This document shows positions 34,530 through 44,177 of a stretch of DNA of 64,000 bases, in pieces. The stretch is from CAVPDE01 sp963707125 (GTDB lineage Bacteria > Desulfobacterota > DSM-4660 > Desulfatiglandales > HGW-15). The stretch covers positions 124,001 through 188,000 of the forward strand of contig CAVPOU010000017.1 in assembly GCA_963707125.1 (NCBI GenBank), read 5' to 3'. Numbering within the stretch: position 1 is the first letter of the stretch; every line of letters starts with the position of its first letter. Under the pieces are notes generated by a model. The model searched no databases and was not told the origin of the DNA. It saw nothing but the letters and a program-made list of their open reading frames with translations. A program made the translations under genes and the position numbers.

Positions 34530-34680
34530 AAGCAAATTCGAAACTCGAAATTCGAAGCTCGAAACAAATTCAAAATCTCAAATGTTTCAATTTTCAAAAC
34601 AGAAACCCAACAGCCCTTGGTTTTGGTCATTTGAATTTGGAGTCATTGGGTATTGTTTCGTGCTTCGTGCTTCGGATTTC
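34530..34680. repeat. AATTCGAAACTCG-type degenerate repeat spacer
   Basis: AATTCGAAACTCGAAATTCG then AAGCTCG and CAAAATCTCAAATG is a period-8 to 9 low-complexity stretch. It ends with GTGCTTCGTGCTTCGG. It lies upstream of a small membrane protein gene. Confidence 0.55.
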
Positions 34681-34717
34681 GGATGTTGAGTCTTCTCCGC
34701 AGCTTGCGAGGTCTCTT

Positions 34718-34867
34718 ATGGAATACGTCATCATTTTCCTTGTGTGCGCTGTGGTGGTGGGCTACTTGGTCTTTCGAAAGAAGAACAAGAAGGAGCCGCA
34801 AGACACCTATGTCTGTGACATCTGCGGTGAAAAGGAATGCCTCTGCCACAAGGTGGAAAAGAAGTAA
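34718..34867 (+). CDS. Small single-pass membrane protein with a Cys-rich tail
   Basis: A 49-residue protein: an N-terminal transmembrane helix (about residues 3-20, VIIFLVCAVVVGYLVF), a basic RKKNKK stop-transfer segment, and a tail with CDICGEKECLC that could bind a metal. GCGAGG precedes the ATG at 34718. A longer upstream frame only translates repeats. I do not recognise the family and assign no function. The hydrophobic and Cys pattern makes it more than a chance ORF. Confidence 0.6.
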   Translation: MEYVIIFLVCAVVVGYLVFRKKNKKEPQDTYVCDICGEKECLCHKVEKK

Positions 34868-34889
34868 ACCGCTGTCGGCTGAAGCCGAC

Positions 34890-35035
34890 AGACTGAGGGA
34901 CAAAGGGACGTATCAAGACAGGCACAAAGGCACAGAGCGGTAAAGGGACAGAGCGTCATAGCGTTTTTCTCTTCTTTGTGCCTTTGTCCCTTTGTCTCCT
35001 TTGTGCCTATGTGCCTTTGCACCTTTGTGCCTGCC
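34890..35035. repeat. GGCACAAAGG / CCTTTGTGCC inverted array
   Basis: The left arm has AGGGACAAAGGGACG and GGCACAAAGGCACAGAG units. The right arm (about 34975-35032) has TTTGTGCCTTTGTCCC, CTTTGTGCCTATGTGCC and TTTGCACCTTTGTGCC units. This is the same architecture as the TTTCGTG arrays but with a different unit. It forms the spacer between convergent genes. Confidence 0.7.
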
Positions 35036-36079
35036 TTAGGATCCTGAGCCGTCTTTCGAGGAAAACAAACCTCTCTGCCTGGTTTCTTCCAGCGGAGGGG
35101 CTTCACTCTTGTCATCCACGGACGGGATCCGTCCCTTCAGGAAGTAACGGTCGAAGAGCCGATTGAAGTCCGTCCAGGTCCCCTCCTGTCGATCCTTCTC
35201 GATGAATCGGCCCAGCCCGTTCATCTTCGCATCCAGGTCATCAATCAGGTGGAGCGCGAAGGCCTCCAAAAATGCGGGCTTCTTCGGCGAACCGAATTCA
35301 TACTCCCCGTGATGGCTCAGGATGAGGTGCTTCAGTCGCAGCGCAATCTCTCCAGGAAAATCTTCCATGGCCGCCAGCTTCTCATCGACCATGGAGACCC
35401 CCAGGCTGAGATGCCCGATCAGCCTCCCTTCGTCCGTGTAATCGATGGAAGTCGCCGCGCCGAGCTCCTTGACTTTTCCGATATCGTGGAGGAAAGCGCC
35501 CGCAAGGAGGAGATCGCGGTTGAGTTCCGGGTAATGCTCCGCCACAAGCAAAGCCAACCGGCACACCGACAACGTGTGTTCCAGGAGCCCGCCCAAGTAG
35601 CTGTGATGGAAGTTTTTCGCAGCAGGTGCTTTCTTGAAAAGGTGGACGAAGGAGGAGTCATTGAGAAACCTGTCCATGAGCGACTTGATCTGGGGATTCT
35701 CGATTTTTCTTAACAGCTCTCTCAGGGAGAGCATCATTTTTGTTACGTCCTGCTTGGTGGTCTCAATGAAGAGAGAGGGGTCCCTGACCTCTTTGACCGC
35801 TTTGAGATCCGACAGAGTTACCTGAACCTCACCCCTGTAAGAACCCGCCGCTCCCTCGATCTCAAGAATGTCCCCTTCGGAAAAAAGAGGGGAGAGAGCG
35901 TTCGCCCTCTCCCAGACTCTTGCCTCGATTTCTCCGCTTCGGTCCGCAAGGGTAAGGCTCAAAAAGGGGTCTCCCTTCTTGGTCGAGCCCATCCGTTTGG
36001 ATTTGACCAGGTACTGACCTCGGACCTGGTCATTGTCCTTGATGTCGGTGACCCAAAGATGCGGAGAAGGAGAGTTCAT
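35036..36079 (-). CDS. YhaM-like 3'-5' exoribonuclease (OB-fold plus HD domain)
   Basis: This 347-residue protein has an N-terminal OB-fold nucleic-acid-binding domain (about 10-100, QYLVKSKRMGSTKKGDPF). An HD phosphohydrolase domain follows, with HHSYLGGLLEHT near 160, LHDIGKVKELG near 200 and HLILSHHGEYEFGSPKKP near 255. This order is that of B. subtilis YhaM, a 3'-5' exoribonuclease. A first start (TTG, 4 residues earlier) is possible. The C-terminal tail (PPLEETRQRGLF) is probably disordered. Confidence 0.82.
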   Translation of the reverse strand: MNSPSPHLWVTDIKDNDQVRGQYLVKSKRMGSTKKGDPFLSLTLADRSGEIEARVWERANALSPLFSEGDILEIEGAAGSYRGEVQVTLSDLKAVKEVRDPSLFIETTKQDVTKMMLSLRELLRKIENPQIKSLMDRFLNDSSFVHLFKKAPAAKNFHHSYLGGLLEHTLSVCRLALLVAEHYPELNRDLLLAGAFLHDIGKVKELGAATSIDYTDEGRLIGHLSLGVSMVDEKLAAMEDFPGEIALRLKHLILSHHGEYEFGSPKKPAFLEAFALHLIDDLDAKMNGLGRFIEKDRQEGTWTDFNRLFDRYFLKGRIPSVDDKSEAPPLEETRQRGLFSSKDGSGS

Positions 36080-36133
36080 GAGCTCTTTCAAAGTTTCGAA
36101 GCGATCATGATTAGTCCGATCCCTTCGATTCCG

Positions 36134-36235
36134 TCACTATCACTTGGAGTAATGGAGTGATGGAGTCATGGAGTAATGGAAGAAAGCCGGAACATCACGA
36201 CCCAATACTCCAGTGCTCCAGTACTCCAATCTCCA
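36134..36235. repeat. GGAGTAATGGAGT / ACTCCAGTGCTCC inverted array
   Basis: GGAGTAATGGAGTGATGG and GAGTCATGGAGTAATGG units are followed by the inverted ACTCCAGTGCTCCAGTACTC and CAATCTCC. The whole may fold as a hairpin between the YhaM-like gene and the aldolase. Confidence 0.7.
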
Positions 36236-36244
36236 TGGCTTCTT

Positions 36245-37527
36245 CTAGTCATCAAAGTTTCCTTTATGCCCCTTATCCCCATGAAGCTTGGAAGCCCGCT
36301 CTTTGATCTTCTGTTCCGTCCAATCCGCAGGATTCTCGATCCGCTGTGCCTTGGGCCCGAGATCGTATGAACCTGCTTTGAGAATAGCCTCAATCGCCAG
36401 AGGGGCGGTATCCTGCGCATTGAAGACCTTGGTGAGAAGCTCATACACGAAGTCCTCGACCCCCTTGGCCATCCTTTCTCTGATCTCTCTCGGCAGGCCG
36501 AACAGCTTGTTCTCAAAGGGCAGGTTGAGCTTCTTGTAGTCTCCTGCTTTGAGGCTTTTTGACTTCGCAAAGGCGACCATCTCCGCCCAGAGTTCATCGG
36601 TCATCCCCTGGTTCGCGACTTTCACAAATTCGCCTTTTTCGTCCAGGAAGGCGTTGCCGAACTCATTCACTTTAACACCCCAGGTGATCATCTGGAGCGC
36701 TGTGGCTACATTGGCCTTTGTCGTGCGGGTGTCCGGGCAATCTCCCGCAGTCTTTCGGAGTTGTTGCCGGAGGTCCCATGCTGGGCGCCTGAAATTTTGT
36801 ACTTGGCCAGAGCGGTATGGATATCCTTTGTCAGTTGCACCTGAATCCCTGCGTCGCTTGCCTCGATGCCGTGGGTCGTTCCATTGTTCAGAGCGATCCA
36901 GTCCGGAAAGATCCCGTGAGCATTGAGCCCCTGGATCAGGAACAGGGCTTCTTCCACTGTGGAAAGCCCCTCCTTGCCCTTGATCTCGCCCACTTCCGTT
37001 TCATATCCGGCCCACTTCGGGATGTAGGGATTGATCGCAAGGTTACTCAGGAGATTCTGATCGTCGGGGAGGTGGGAGGCATCGATGGCGATCGAAGTGT
37101 TCCCTGCGTCAAACATGGAGGGGATCTCGATCATGGCTGCCTTGAGGTCCTTTTCACCCTTGATGCCGTAATGATCGGCATGGATGGCCACGGGAACCGT
37201 GATTCCGAGCTCGTTGCAGAGCGCGTCGGTTTCTCTTGCAATGCTCCACGACGTCACGGCACAGTAGGAACTCGCTCCTCCCTCGGACTTGGCGATCTCG
37301 ATGATCACCGCCGCATTAGCTCTTTGGGCGGCTTGAAGAGTTCCACGAATGACAAAATGGTTCCTCCCGTTCGCCGCTATGGTCATGGCCTTGCCTTTGG
37401 CGATCATAGCCCGGTCGATCACCTTGCCGCTCACAAGCAGCGCCCTGGAGTTTGGAAAGAGCTTGACAACGTTCGGCGGACGGCCGATCTCCAGCGCTTT
37501 TTCGAATTCCTTAAGATTGGATGACAT
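36245..37527 (-). pseudogene. Class II fructose-bisphosphate aldolase, frameshifted
   Basis: Two same-strand frames give one aldolase. The upstream part (37527-36706) has AIHADHYGIKGEKDL near residue 118, ISGAQHGTSGNNSERLREIA near 248 and ends in frame-slipped PARQRPM. The other frame supplies RTTKANVATALQMITWGVKVN and the C-terminal 140 residues, ending at 36245. One base appears to be missing around 36725-36740. The His in HADH fits the zinc site of class II aldolases, and the total of about 425 residues fits the long subfamily. Genuine decay and a sequencing error are equally possible; both halves look otherwise conserved. AAGGAGG-like sequence precedes the start. Confidence 0.75.
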
Positions 37528-37790
37528 GACAACCCTCCTTCTTCTTTTTCAAGGACCCCGCACGGCTTCCTTTTCTTTCTCTCTCTCTTGCCCCACCCTC
37601 GGCGAAGCAGTGGTGAGGAGCTGCCGGGAATTGTAGGACATGAGCATATCAAGCCCGTAAGGGCTAGTCAATTCAAACAGGCGATTTGAGGGTATGTACC
37701 CGCATTCTCGGACTGAGAAGTTTCTCTTGACAACGGGCATCCTATTTTCTAAACGGCTCTTTTCGGCCTTATCCAAGGAGGACAGAAGAA
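37528..37790. other. Divergent promoter region
   Basis: The 263-base spacer separates the aldolase (minus) from the Mo/W oxidoreductase (plus). It includes the palindrome AGCCCGTAAGGGCT (about 37656-37669). CCAAGGAGG lies just before the oxidoreductase ATG. No promoter box is convincing. Confidence 0.4.
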
Positions 37791-39955
37791 ATGCCTGAGT
37801 TTCGCTACTCGAACGTTGAAAAAGAAATGGAAGTCTATGGATACGACGGGGTCGTCAAAAGCCACTGTCGGATGTGCCACGGGGGATGCGGAGTTCTGGT
37901 CTACACCAAGAACGGCAGGGCGGCGAAGATCGCGGGCGATCCGGATTGCCCTATCAACCACGGGACCCTGTGCACCAAAGGGCTTGCCTCGGCACAGTTG
38001 GCCTATCACCCGGACCGGCTGACCTACCCTGTCAAGAGGGTGGGCCCCAAGGCAAGCGGCAAGTGGGAACGGATCTCATGGGATGAAGCCCTGGACACCA
38101 TCGCGGAGCGAATCAGCGACTACAAAGACGAGGCTCCGGCGCCGAATCCATCGTCATGGGTTACGGCACAGGCAGGGAGAACGAGGCGGTCATCTACCGG
38201 TTCGCCAATCTCCTCGGAACCCCCAATGTCCTCACGGCCGGCCATTTCTGCTATGGTCCTCGCATTGCCACCTCTATCCTGACGTGCGGCACGAACCCCA
38301 TCGTGGACTACGAGAACAACCCCAAATGCATCATGGTCTGGGGCAACAACATCGTGATCAGCAACCCTGACGAATACAAGGGCGAGCCCTTTTCCGTGGC
38401 CCTGAGCAACGGGGCAAAGCTGATTGCCGTGGATCCCAGGATGACCCGAATCGCAGCCCGAGCCGATGTCTGGCTCCAGCTTAGACCCGGCACAGACGCC
38501 GCTCTGGCCCTGGGCATGCTGAACGTGATCGTGAATGAAGGGCTCTATGACAAGGAGTTTGTAAAGAGCCATGTGTACGGTTGGGAACCCTTTGTAAAGC
38601 GGGTGAATGAATATCCCCTGGACCGTGTCGAGGAAATCACCTGGGTGCCCAAGGAAAAAATCATTCAGGCCGCCCGGCTCTTTGCGACCACAAAGCCTGC
38701 AGGGATCCAGTGGGGGGTGGCGATCGAACAGCAAATCAACTGTGCGGACAATGACCGGCTCCTCATGGCCCTCATGGGGATCACAGGGAACATCGATGTT
38801 CCTGGAGGCCAGGTTCTGTTCCAGCAGCCCCGGATCAGGAACGTGGGCCATTTCGGCGCCCACAGGATGCTTCCTGATGTGCAGAGGGAAAAGCGCCTGG
38901 GTGGGGAACGTTTTCGTCTTGCCGGGAATTTCGGGATCATCAACCCCAAGTGCGTCTGGGACGCCATCCTCGATGAAAAGCCCTATCCCGTGAAAATGCT
39001 CTTTTTCATCAGCTCCAATCCGCTCATGACAAGAGCCAACGCCAGAGAAATCTACCGCGCCCTGGAAAAAGTGGATTTCATGGCCGTGTCGGACTTCTTC
39101 ATCACCCCAACGGCAGAGCTTGCCGACATCGTCCTGCCCACCGCCACCTGGCTCGAGATGGACTACATCGGTGATTTCTGGAAACGCCATGGGTACATTC
39201 TCCCGAGGCGAAAGGTGATCCAGGTAGGCGAGTGCCGTTCCGACCATGAGATGCTGAACGACCTTGCCCACAGGGTCGGCCAGGGAGAACACTGGTGGGA
39301 CAATTTTGAGCAGGCCCTGGACTGGATTCTAGCGCCCATGGGGATCACATGGCAGGACTTCAAGAAGATGGATTACATCCGCGGAGAAAGGGTGGACCAG
39401 AAATACAACGTGAAGGGTTTCTCCACGCCCACACGGAAGTTCGAACTCTACTCCACCCTTCTGGAGAAGTGGGGCTACGACCCCCTGCCTCAGTACCGCG
39501 AACCCCTGGAAAGCCCATACAGCAAACCGGAATTGTGCAGGCAGTATCCTTACATCCTGATCACAGGCAGGAGGCTCCCGGGCTTTTTCCACTCAGAGAA
39601 CCGGCAACTGCCCTGGATGAGGGAACTCCACAGGGACCCTGTGGTGGAGCTTCACCCGGACACAGCGAACAGGGAAGGTATCCGGGAGGGGGACTGGGTG
39701 GTCATCGAATCACCCAGAGGTAAGGTGAGGCAGAGGGCGAAGCTCTTTGCAGGTATGGATCCCAGAGTCGTCTCAGCGGAGCACGCTTGGTGGTTTCCTG
39801 AAAAAAAGGACGCGGGTCATGGCTGGGATGAATCCAACATCAACATTCTGACGGACAATGCCTATGAGAACTGTGATGCGGCCATGGGGGCAACTCACAT
39901 CAGAACGCTGCTGTGCAGGATTTCCCCGGAGAAACAGGAAGGAGGCCTTTCATGA
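37791..39955 (+). pseudogene. Mo/W bis-MGD oxidoreductase (DMSO reductase superfamily), frameshifted
   Basis: Two overlapping frames make one protein of about 720 residues. The N-terminal frame has a 4Fe-4S site at C26, C29, C33 and C61 (CRMCHGGCGV, NHGTLCTKG) and then loses frame near 38140. The other frame resumes with GAESIVMGYGTGRENE and continues to 39955. One base seems missing around 38130-38150. The cofactor-ligand position reads GHFCYGPRIAT, so the metal is probably held by Cys rather than Sec. LITGRRLPGFFHSENRQLPW and SPRGKVRQRAKL mark the C-terminal cofactor domain. The gene is coupled to the Fe-S protein at 39952, and no membrane subunit is nearby. Substrate unknown; a sequencing error is as likely as true inactivation. 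Confidence 0.78.
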
Positions 39956-40491
39956 CAAAGCAAGCTCTCACCATTGATCACGAAGCCTGCTGGGGTTGCA
40001 GGACCTGTGAGGTCGCGTGCAAACAGGAGATGAATGCTCCTGACGGCGTTAGGCTCATCTCCGTGCTTGAGGAATGGCCTCGTTCGTCCGACGGGAAGCT
40101 GGACTTCCAGTTTCACGTCAGGATGTGCCGGCACTGCGAAGAGCCGCCCTGTGCAGAGGCCTGTCCTGAGGGAGCCATTTCAAAAAGAGCCGACGGGATC
40201 GTTGTGATGGACTTCGACCGGTGTGTGGGATGCAAGGAGTGCATCGACGCATGCCCCTATGAAGCCATTGACTACGATATGAGCAGAGGCATTGCCCAGA
40301 AGTGCAATCTCTGCCATCACCGGGTAGACAAGGGGCTTCTGCCCGCATGCGCCGACAACGTGTGCCTCGCTCACTGCATCTATTTCGGCGATCCAGCCGA
40401 GATGGAACAAAAGATTCTGGAGAAAAAAAAGATGAGGAGAGGCTGGGGAGAGACCATCCCAAAGGCCATCGCCTATTCGAAAGGGTCATAA
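39952..40491 (+). CDS. Four-cluster 4Fe-4S electron-transfer subunit (DmsB/HycB type)
   Basis: This 179-residue protein carries four Cys groups: CWGCRTCEVAC near residue 13, CRHCEEPPCAEACP near 60, CVGCKECIDACP near 92, and CNLC then CADNVC near 118-135. It is the electron-transfer partner of the Mo/W enzyme encoded just upstream, with an ATGA stop-start overlap and a strong AGGAAGGAGG. Since no NrfD/DmsC-like anchor follows, the complex is probably soluble. No twin-arginine signal is seen on the catalytic partner (MPEFRYSNVE), so it is likely cytoplasmic. Confidence 0.88.
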   Translation: MTKQALTIDHEACWGCRTCEVACKQEMNAPDGVRLISVLEEWPRSSDGKLDFQFHVRMCRHCEEPPCAEACPEGAISKRADGIVVMDFDRCVGCKECIDACPYEAIDYDMSRGIAQKCNLCHHRVDKGLLPACADNVCLAHCIYFGDPAEMEQKILEKKKMRRGWGETIPKAIAYSKGS

Positions 40492-40573
40492 CCCTTTTCA
40501 AAAGCATGCCACGATGGAGTTTTGGATCTTTCCATTACTCCTGCACTCCAGTACTCCAGGACTCCATTTCTCT

Positions 40574-42475
40574 TTATCCCTCCAGGGGTTGGAGCATTTC
40601 AATCTTTGCCCGACTCTTGAGGTGCTCGATCCATTCCTTGAAAAGCGACTGGTTCTTGAGGCGCACGAGCATGTCGCGATAGAGCTTTTTCTCTTCTTCG
40701 AATTTGTTCCTGTCAATGTCCTGTTCGCCTTCCCACCGGATGACAAACACGCCCTTGTCATTCTGGAAGACATTATCGGCGTAACGCTTTTTCTGGCTGA
40801 GGCCGAAAGCCGCCTCCTGGAGTTCCGGAGAATACCCGATTTGAGGAATTGTGTCCTGCCTGCTCAGAAACTCTGTGGTTTTGATCTCAAGGCCGCTTTC
40901 CTTCGCCAGCACCGGCCAGTCCTTACTCTCCTTAAGCTTTTTGAGGTACTCCTCTGCCGCGGATTTGGCCATCTGGTTCGCAAGGAAATTGATGGTGTCT
41001 TCTCTCACCTTGTCCTTGACCTCGTCAAACGCGGGTATGACGGAGGGTTTTTTATCTTTCACCTGGAACACGTAGAATTTTCCACCGGCGTCAACGACCT
41101 CGCTGGGCTCTTCTCGCTCCATAGAAAATAGAGTCTGTCTCAGTTTCTCGTTGTTTCCTATCTCCGGTATCGCATCTTTCTGAGAGAAATACTCTGTTTC
41201 CTTGGCCGGAGCCTTGTTTTCGGCGGCGTGCTTCAGCAGGTCCGCCTGATAGGGCATGCGATCGACAAAAGACAGGGCCTTTTCGTGGGCCATGTCCATT
41301 GTTGCCGTCTTCATGAGCGTTGTAATGATCGATCCTCTCGCCTCTTCCAGGGTCTTGGTCTTCGCCTCTTTGATGTCCTCCACCTTGAGGATATGGTATC
41401 CGAAGGCGGTTCTCACCAGATCGCTGATCTCCTCCTTCTTGAGCCTGAAGGCGGCATCCTCAAAGGGTTTCACCATTTGGCCGGCAGAAAAATACCCCAG
41501 ATCCCCGCCGCTTTCTTTACCACTGGGATCTTCAGTGTGCTTCTTGGCGAGCTCTGCAAAGTCCGCCCCTGCCCGCGCCTGCTGCAGAACGGACATGGCC
41601 TTCTGCTTGACCTTCTCCTCTTCTTCCTTGGATGCATTCTCTGGAAGCATGAACAGGATATGTCTGGCCTTGACCTGCTTTTTTTCCTTGAAGGTGTCCG
41701 GGTTGTCTTCGTAATAGTCCTTGATTTGGTCCTCATTTACGTTCATCTGGCCTTTGTAAGCATCGGGGTCAAAAACCACGTAGGCCAATCTGATCTTCTC
41801 CGGAACCCGGTATTTCTCCTGGTTCTCTTCGAAATACTTTTCCATGGCTGCCGGCTCTATCTTGACCTTGTTCTTGAATTGATCCGGCTTGAATTCCACG
41901 TAGCTGATTTTCACTTTCTCGTTTGCAAAGGTATACTGCTCCAGAACTTCCTGATCCGTCACCGGGGAGAGAGTTGTGAGCAACTGCTCAACTTTCTCCT
42001 GAAGCATTTCTCTGGCAACAAGAACTTCGAAACCCTCGGGCGTCATGTGGTAGTTTTGCAGAACAGCGAGGTATCTCGACTCGTCGAACCGGCCCCTGAA
42101 CTGGAAAGAGGGGTTGGACATGATCTTATCCTGGACCTCTTTTTCGGTGACATCGAGCCCGATCTTTTTCGCTTCCTGGCTGACGAGCTTCTGGTTGATG
42201 AGAGCGTCGAGCGCCCTGTTTTTCAAATCAAAAACTTTGACCAGGTTGTCACTCCACATCCCCCGGTATTCTCTCTGAAGGGCTTCCACCATGGACCGGT
42301 AATTCCTCTGGTATTCAACCGCGGTAATGACCTCGTCATTGACCATGACGATCTTGATCCCCTCACGACCACTAAAGGAATAACCGAAGTAGAACACGAA
42401 GACGACGGCGATGATGGCGATCAGTGCCTTGATCAGCCAGGACTTGGCATGCTTTCTCATCAAGCTGAGCAACAT
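40574..42475 (-). CDS. ppiD: PpiD-like membrane-anchored peptidyl-prolyl isomerase
   Basis: This 633-residue periplasmic chaperone has an N-terminal transmembrane anchor (about 15-35, LIKALIAIIAVVFVFYFGYS), a SurA-N-like segment (LDALINQKLVSQEAKKIGL) and a parvulin domain near 260-370 (VKARHILFMLP to DLGYFSAGQMVKPFEDAAF). A second, more degenerate region resembling another rotamase domain follows. GGGAGGAG precedes the ATG at 42475; a longer frame only translates a repeat. It assists folding of exported proteins. Confidence 0.9.
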   Translation of the reverse strand: MLLSLMRKHAKSWLIKALIAIIAVVFVFYFGYSFSGREGIKIVMVNDEVITAVEYQRNYRSMVEALQREYRGMWSDNLVKVFDLKNRALDALINQKLVSQEAKKIGLDVTEKEVQDKIMSNPSFQFRGRFDESRYLAVLQNYHMTPEGFEVLVAREMLQEKVEQLLTTLSPVTDQEVLEQYTFANEKVKISYVEFKPDQFKNKVKIEPAAMEKYFEENQEKYRVPEKIRLAYVVFDPDAYKGQMNVNEDQIKDYYEDNPDTFKEKKQVKARHILFMLPENASKEEEEKVKQKAMSVLQQARAGADFAELAKKHTEDPSGKESGGDLGYFSAGQMVKPFEDAAFRLKKEEISDLVRTAFGYHILKVEDIKEAKTKTLEEARGSIITTLMKTATMDMAHEKALSFVDRMPYQADLLKHAAENKAPAKETEYFSQKDAIPEIGNNEKLRQTLFSMEREEPSEVVDAGGKFYVFQVKDKKPSVIPAFDEVKDKVREDTINFLANQMAKSAAEEYLKKLKESKDWPVLAKESGLEIKTTEFLSRQDTIPQIGYSPELQEAAFGLSQKKRYADNVFQNDKGVFVIRWEGEQDIDRNKFEEEKKLYRDMLVRLKNQSLFKEWIEHLKSRAKIEMLQPLEG

Positions 42476-42707
42476 GAATGTCTCCTCCCGCACAATCGGA
42501 AACAGGATCTCCCCTCTTTGATCAAAGGGGGTTTTAAATAAGGATGTATAACATCCCCGCATACCCTTGTCCAATGGATTTTGCCCGCGGCCGGGAGACT
42601 CGGAACGAAAGAAAAGATACCAATGCCTCACGGGTACCGTTCGGCCGCAGCCGGTTCTTGACGGCGGTGGAGCAAGCGAGGTAAAAGGAAGAGGAGAGGT
42701 TTCTTCC
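42476..42707. other. Divergent spacer between ppiD and namZ
   Basis: It contains the palindrome CCCCTCTTTGATCAAAGGGG (42512-42531) and no gene. It must hold promoters for both divergent genes; none is clear. GGAAGAGGAGAGG before 42708 is the ribosome site of the next gene. Confidence 0.45.
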
Positions 42708-43883
42708 ATGTCGCACGTCGCCACAGGGTTGGACGTTTTCAGGGATGAGTCCTGGAAGCAGTGGGAAAAGCACCGACTGGGCTTGCTGTCCAATCAGGCC
42801 TCGCTGGACTCCCGCTGCCGCACGGCGGCAACAGTGATCTCACAAGTTCTTCCCGGACGGCTCAAGGCCCTTTTTGGACCCCAGCACGGGTTCGGCGGAG
42901 AGGATCAGGACAACATGATCGAAACAGGTCACTCTCGTGACCGTGAACTGAACCTCCCTGTTTTCAGCCTCTATTCAGAGGTCCGGGAGCCTTCCTCAGA
43001 GATGTTGGATCTGATTGACGGCCTGATCATTGATCTGCAGGACGTGGGGACGAGAGTCTACACCTTCGCCTCCACCCTGCTCGGCTGCATGAGGGCGGCG
43101 GGCCGCTCATCAAAGAAAGTGATTGTCCTGGATCGACCGAATCCCCTTGGCGGCGAGAGGGTGGAGGGGAACCTTCTCAAGCCTGAACTCTATTCATTTG
43201 TGGGCCCCTACCGCCTTCCCATGCGCCATGGTCTGACCCTGGGAGAGATGGCTCGCCTTTTCAATCACGTTTTCTCTCTTGATTGTGATCTCCACGTGGT
43301 CCCCCTGAAGGGATGGCGCCGCAGCATGCTCTGGCAGGAAACCGGTTTAAGATGGATGATGCCCTCGCCAAACATGCCCCTGCCCGAAACCGCCATGGTT
43401 TATCCAGGCCAGGTTCTCTGGGAAGGGACCAATGTCTCTGAAGGAAGAGGTACCTGCCGTCCTTTTGAGATGTTCGGAGCTCCCTTTCTCGATCCAAAGG
43501 GGATCCGGAACAGGCTTCAGCCCGAAGATGCGGAGGGATGTCTTCTGCAGGATATTTCTTTCCTCCCCACCTTTAACAAGTGGCAAGGGGAACTCTGCCG
43601 GGGTTTCTTCATCCATGTCACGAATCCTCTCACGTTCCAGCCCTATCGGTTCTCCCTCTCTCTCCTTTCAGCAATCCTGGCTAACCATCGCCGGGACTTC
43701 AGATGGAAAGAGCCTCCCTACGAGTATGAGTACAACAGGCTGCCGATTGATTTGATTCTGGGTGATTCTTCTTTGCGGGAAAGTATCGAGGGATCGGTGG
43801 AATTGAATTCGCTTCAGTCTTCGTGGGAAACGGAGTTGAGCAAATACCTTGAATGGCGAGAATCGTTTCTCCTATACCGGTGA
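42708..43883 (+). CDS. DUF1343/NamZ family exo-beta-N-acetylmuramidase
   Basis: NamZ proteins release terminal MurNAc from peptidoglycan fragments. This 391-residue protein has the family landmarks LGLLSNQASLDS near 22, LFGPQHGFGGEDQDNM near 53, DLQDVGTRVYTF near 112, LDRPNPLGGERVEGN near 140 and VLWEGTNVSEGRGTCRPFE near 240. There is no signal peptide, so it may act in the cytoplasm on recycled muropeptides, which would fit mpl in the same window. The start at 42708 has a good ribosome site. Confidence 0.88.
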   Translation: MSHVATGLDVFRDESWKQWEKHRLGLLSNQASLDSRCRTAATVISQVLPGRLKALFGPQHGFGGEDQDNMIETGHSRDRELNLPVFSLYSEVREPSSEMLDLIDGLIIDLQDVGTRVYTFASTLLGCMRAAGRSSKKVIVLDRPNPLGGERVEGNLLKPELYSFVGPYRLPMRHGLTLGEMARLFNHVFSLDCDLHVVPLKGWRRSMLWQETGLRWMMPSPNMPLPETAMVYPGQVLWEGTNVSEGRGTCRPFEMFGAPFLDPKGIRNRLQPEDAEGCLLQDISFLPTFNKWQGELCRGFFIHVTNPLTFQPYRFSLSLLSAILANHRRDFRWKEPPYEYEYNRLPIDLILGDSSLRESIEGSVELNSLQSSWETELSKYLEWRESFLLYR

Positions 43884-43887
43884 AATA

Positions 43888-43917
43888 AAAACCCCTCGTC
43901 TTCAAGACGAAGGGTTT
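43888..43917. terminator. Likely transcription terminator
   Basis: AAACCCCTCGTCTT and its inverted partner AAGACGAAGGGTTT form a long stem with a one-base-class loop just after the NamZ gene. On the minus strand an A/T-rich tail (TTTATTTCA) follows, so it may end transcription in both directions. Confidence 0.55.
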
Positions 43918-43958
43918 GTCAGTCTCTTTCAATGTTCAATGATCAATGATAAATGATT

Positions 43959-44177
43959 CTACTCTCCTCCCATGGCCTTTAGCAGTTTAACACCGATTTG
44001 TACGTATTCCTTGCCCAGTTTTTTCGAAATCCAATCTCTTGCGCTGGGCGATTTCAAGGTCATGGCGAGGAGTTCTCTCACCAGCTCACGTTCTTTCTTG
44101 TCGATCATCAGAAGGGCGCCGGTTTTGTCTGCCAAGCCAACCAGCACTTCGTTGTTGTCTTCCATTTCAGCCTTCAC
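43959..44177 (-). CDS. Small hypothetical protein downstream of an HTH gene
   Basis: A 72-residue, mostly helical, charged protein starting at GTG 44177 (MKAEMEDNNEVLVGLADKTG). It directly follows the excisionase-like gene (stop TAA then GTG), so the pair is probably co-translated. No domain is recognised. The spacing makes it credible as a gene rather than a chance frame. Confidence 0.55.
   Translation of the reverse strand: MKAEMEDNNEVLVGLADKTGALLMIDKKERELVRELLAMTLKSPSARDWISKKLGKEYVQIGVKLLKAMGGE

Noticed and set aside
41228..42541. Antisense frame of about 437 codons opposite ppiD
   Set aside because: The sense PpiD protein has anchor, chaperone and parvulin domains; the antisense product is a Leu/Val-rich complement without motifs.
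42476..42793. N-terminal extension of PpiD
   Set aside because: The upstream frame translates a repeat and the opposite-strand NamZ start region. The ATG at 42475 has a strong ribosome site directly before the membrane anchor.
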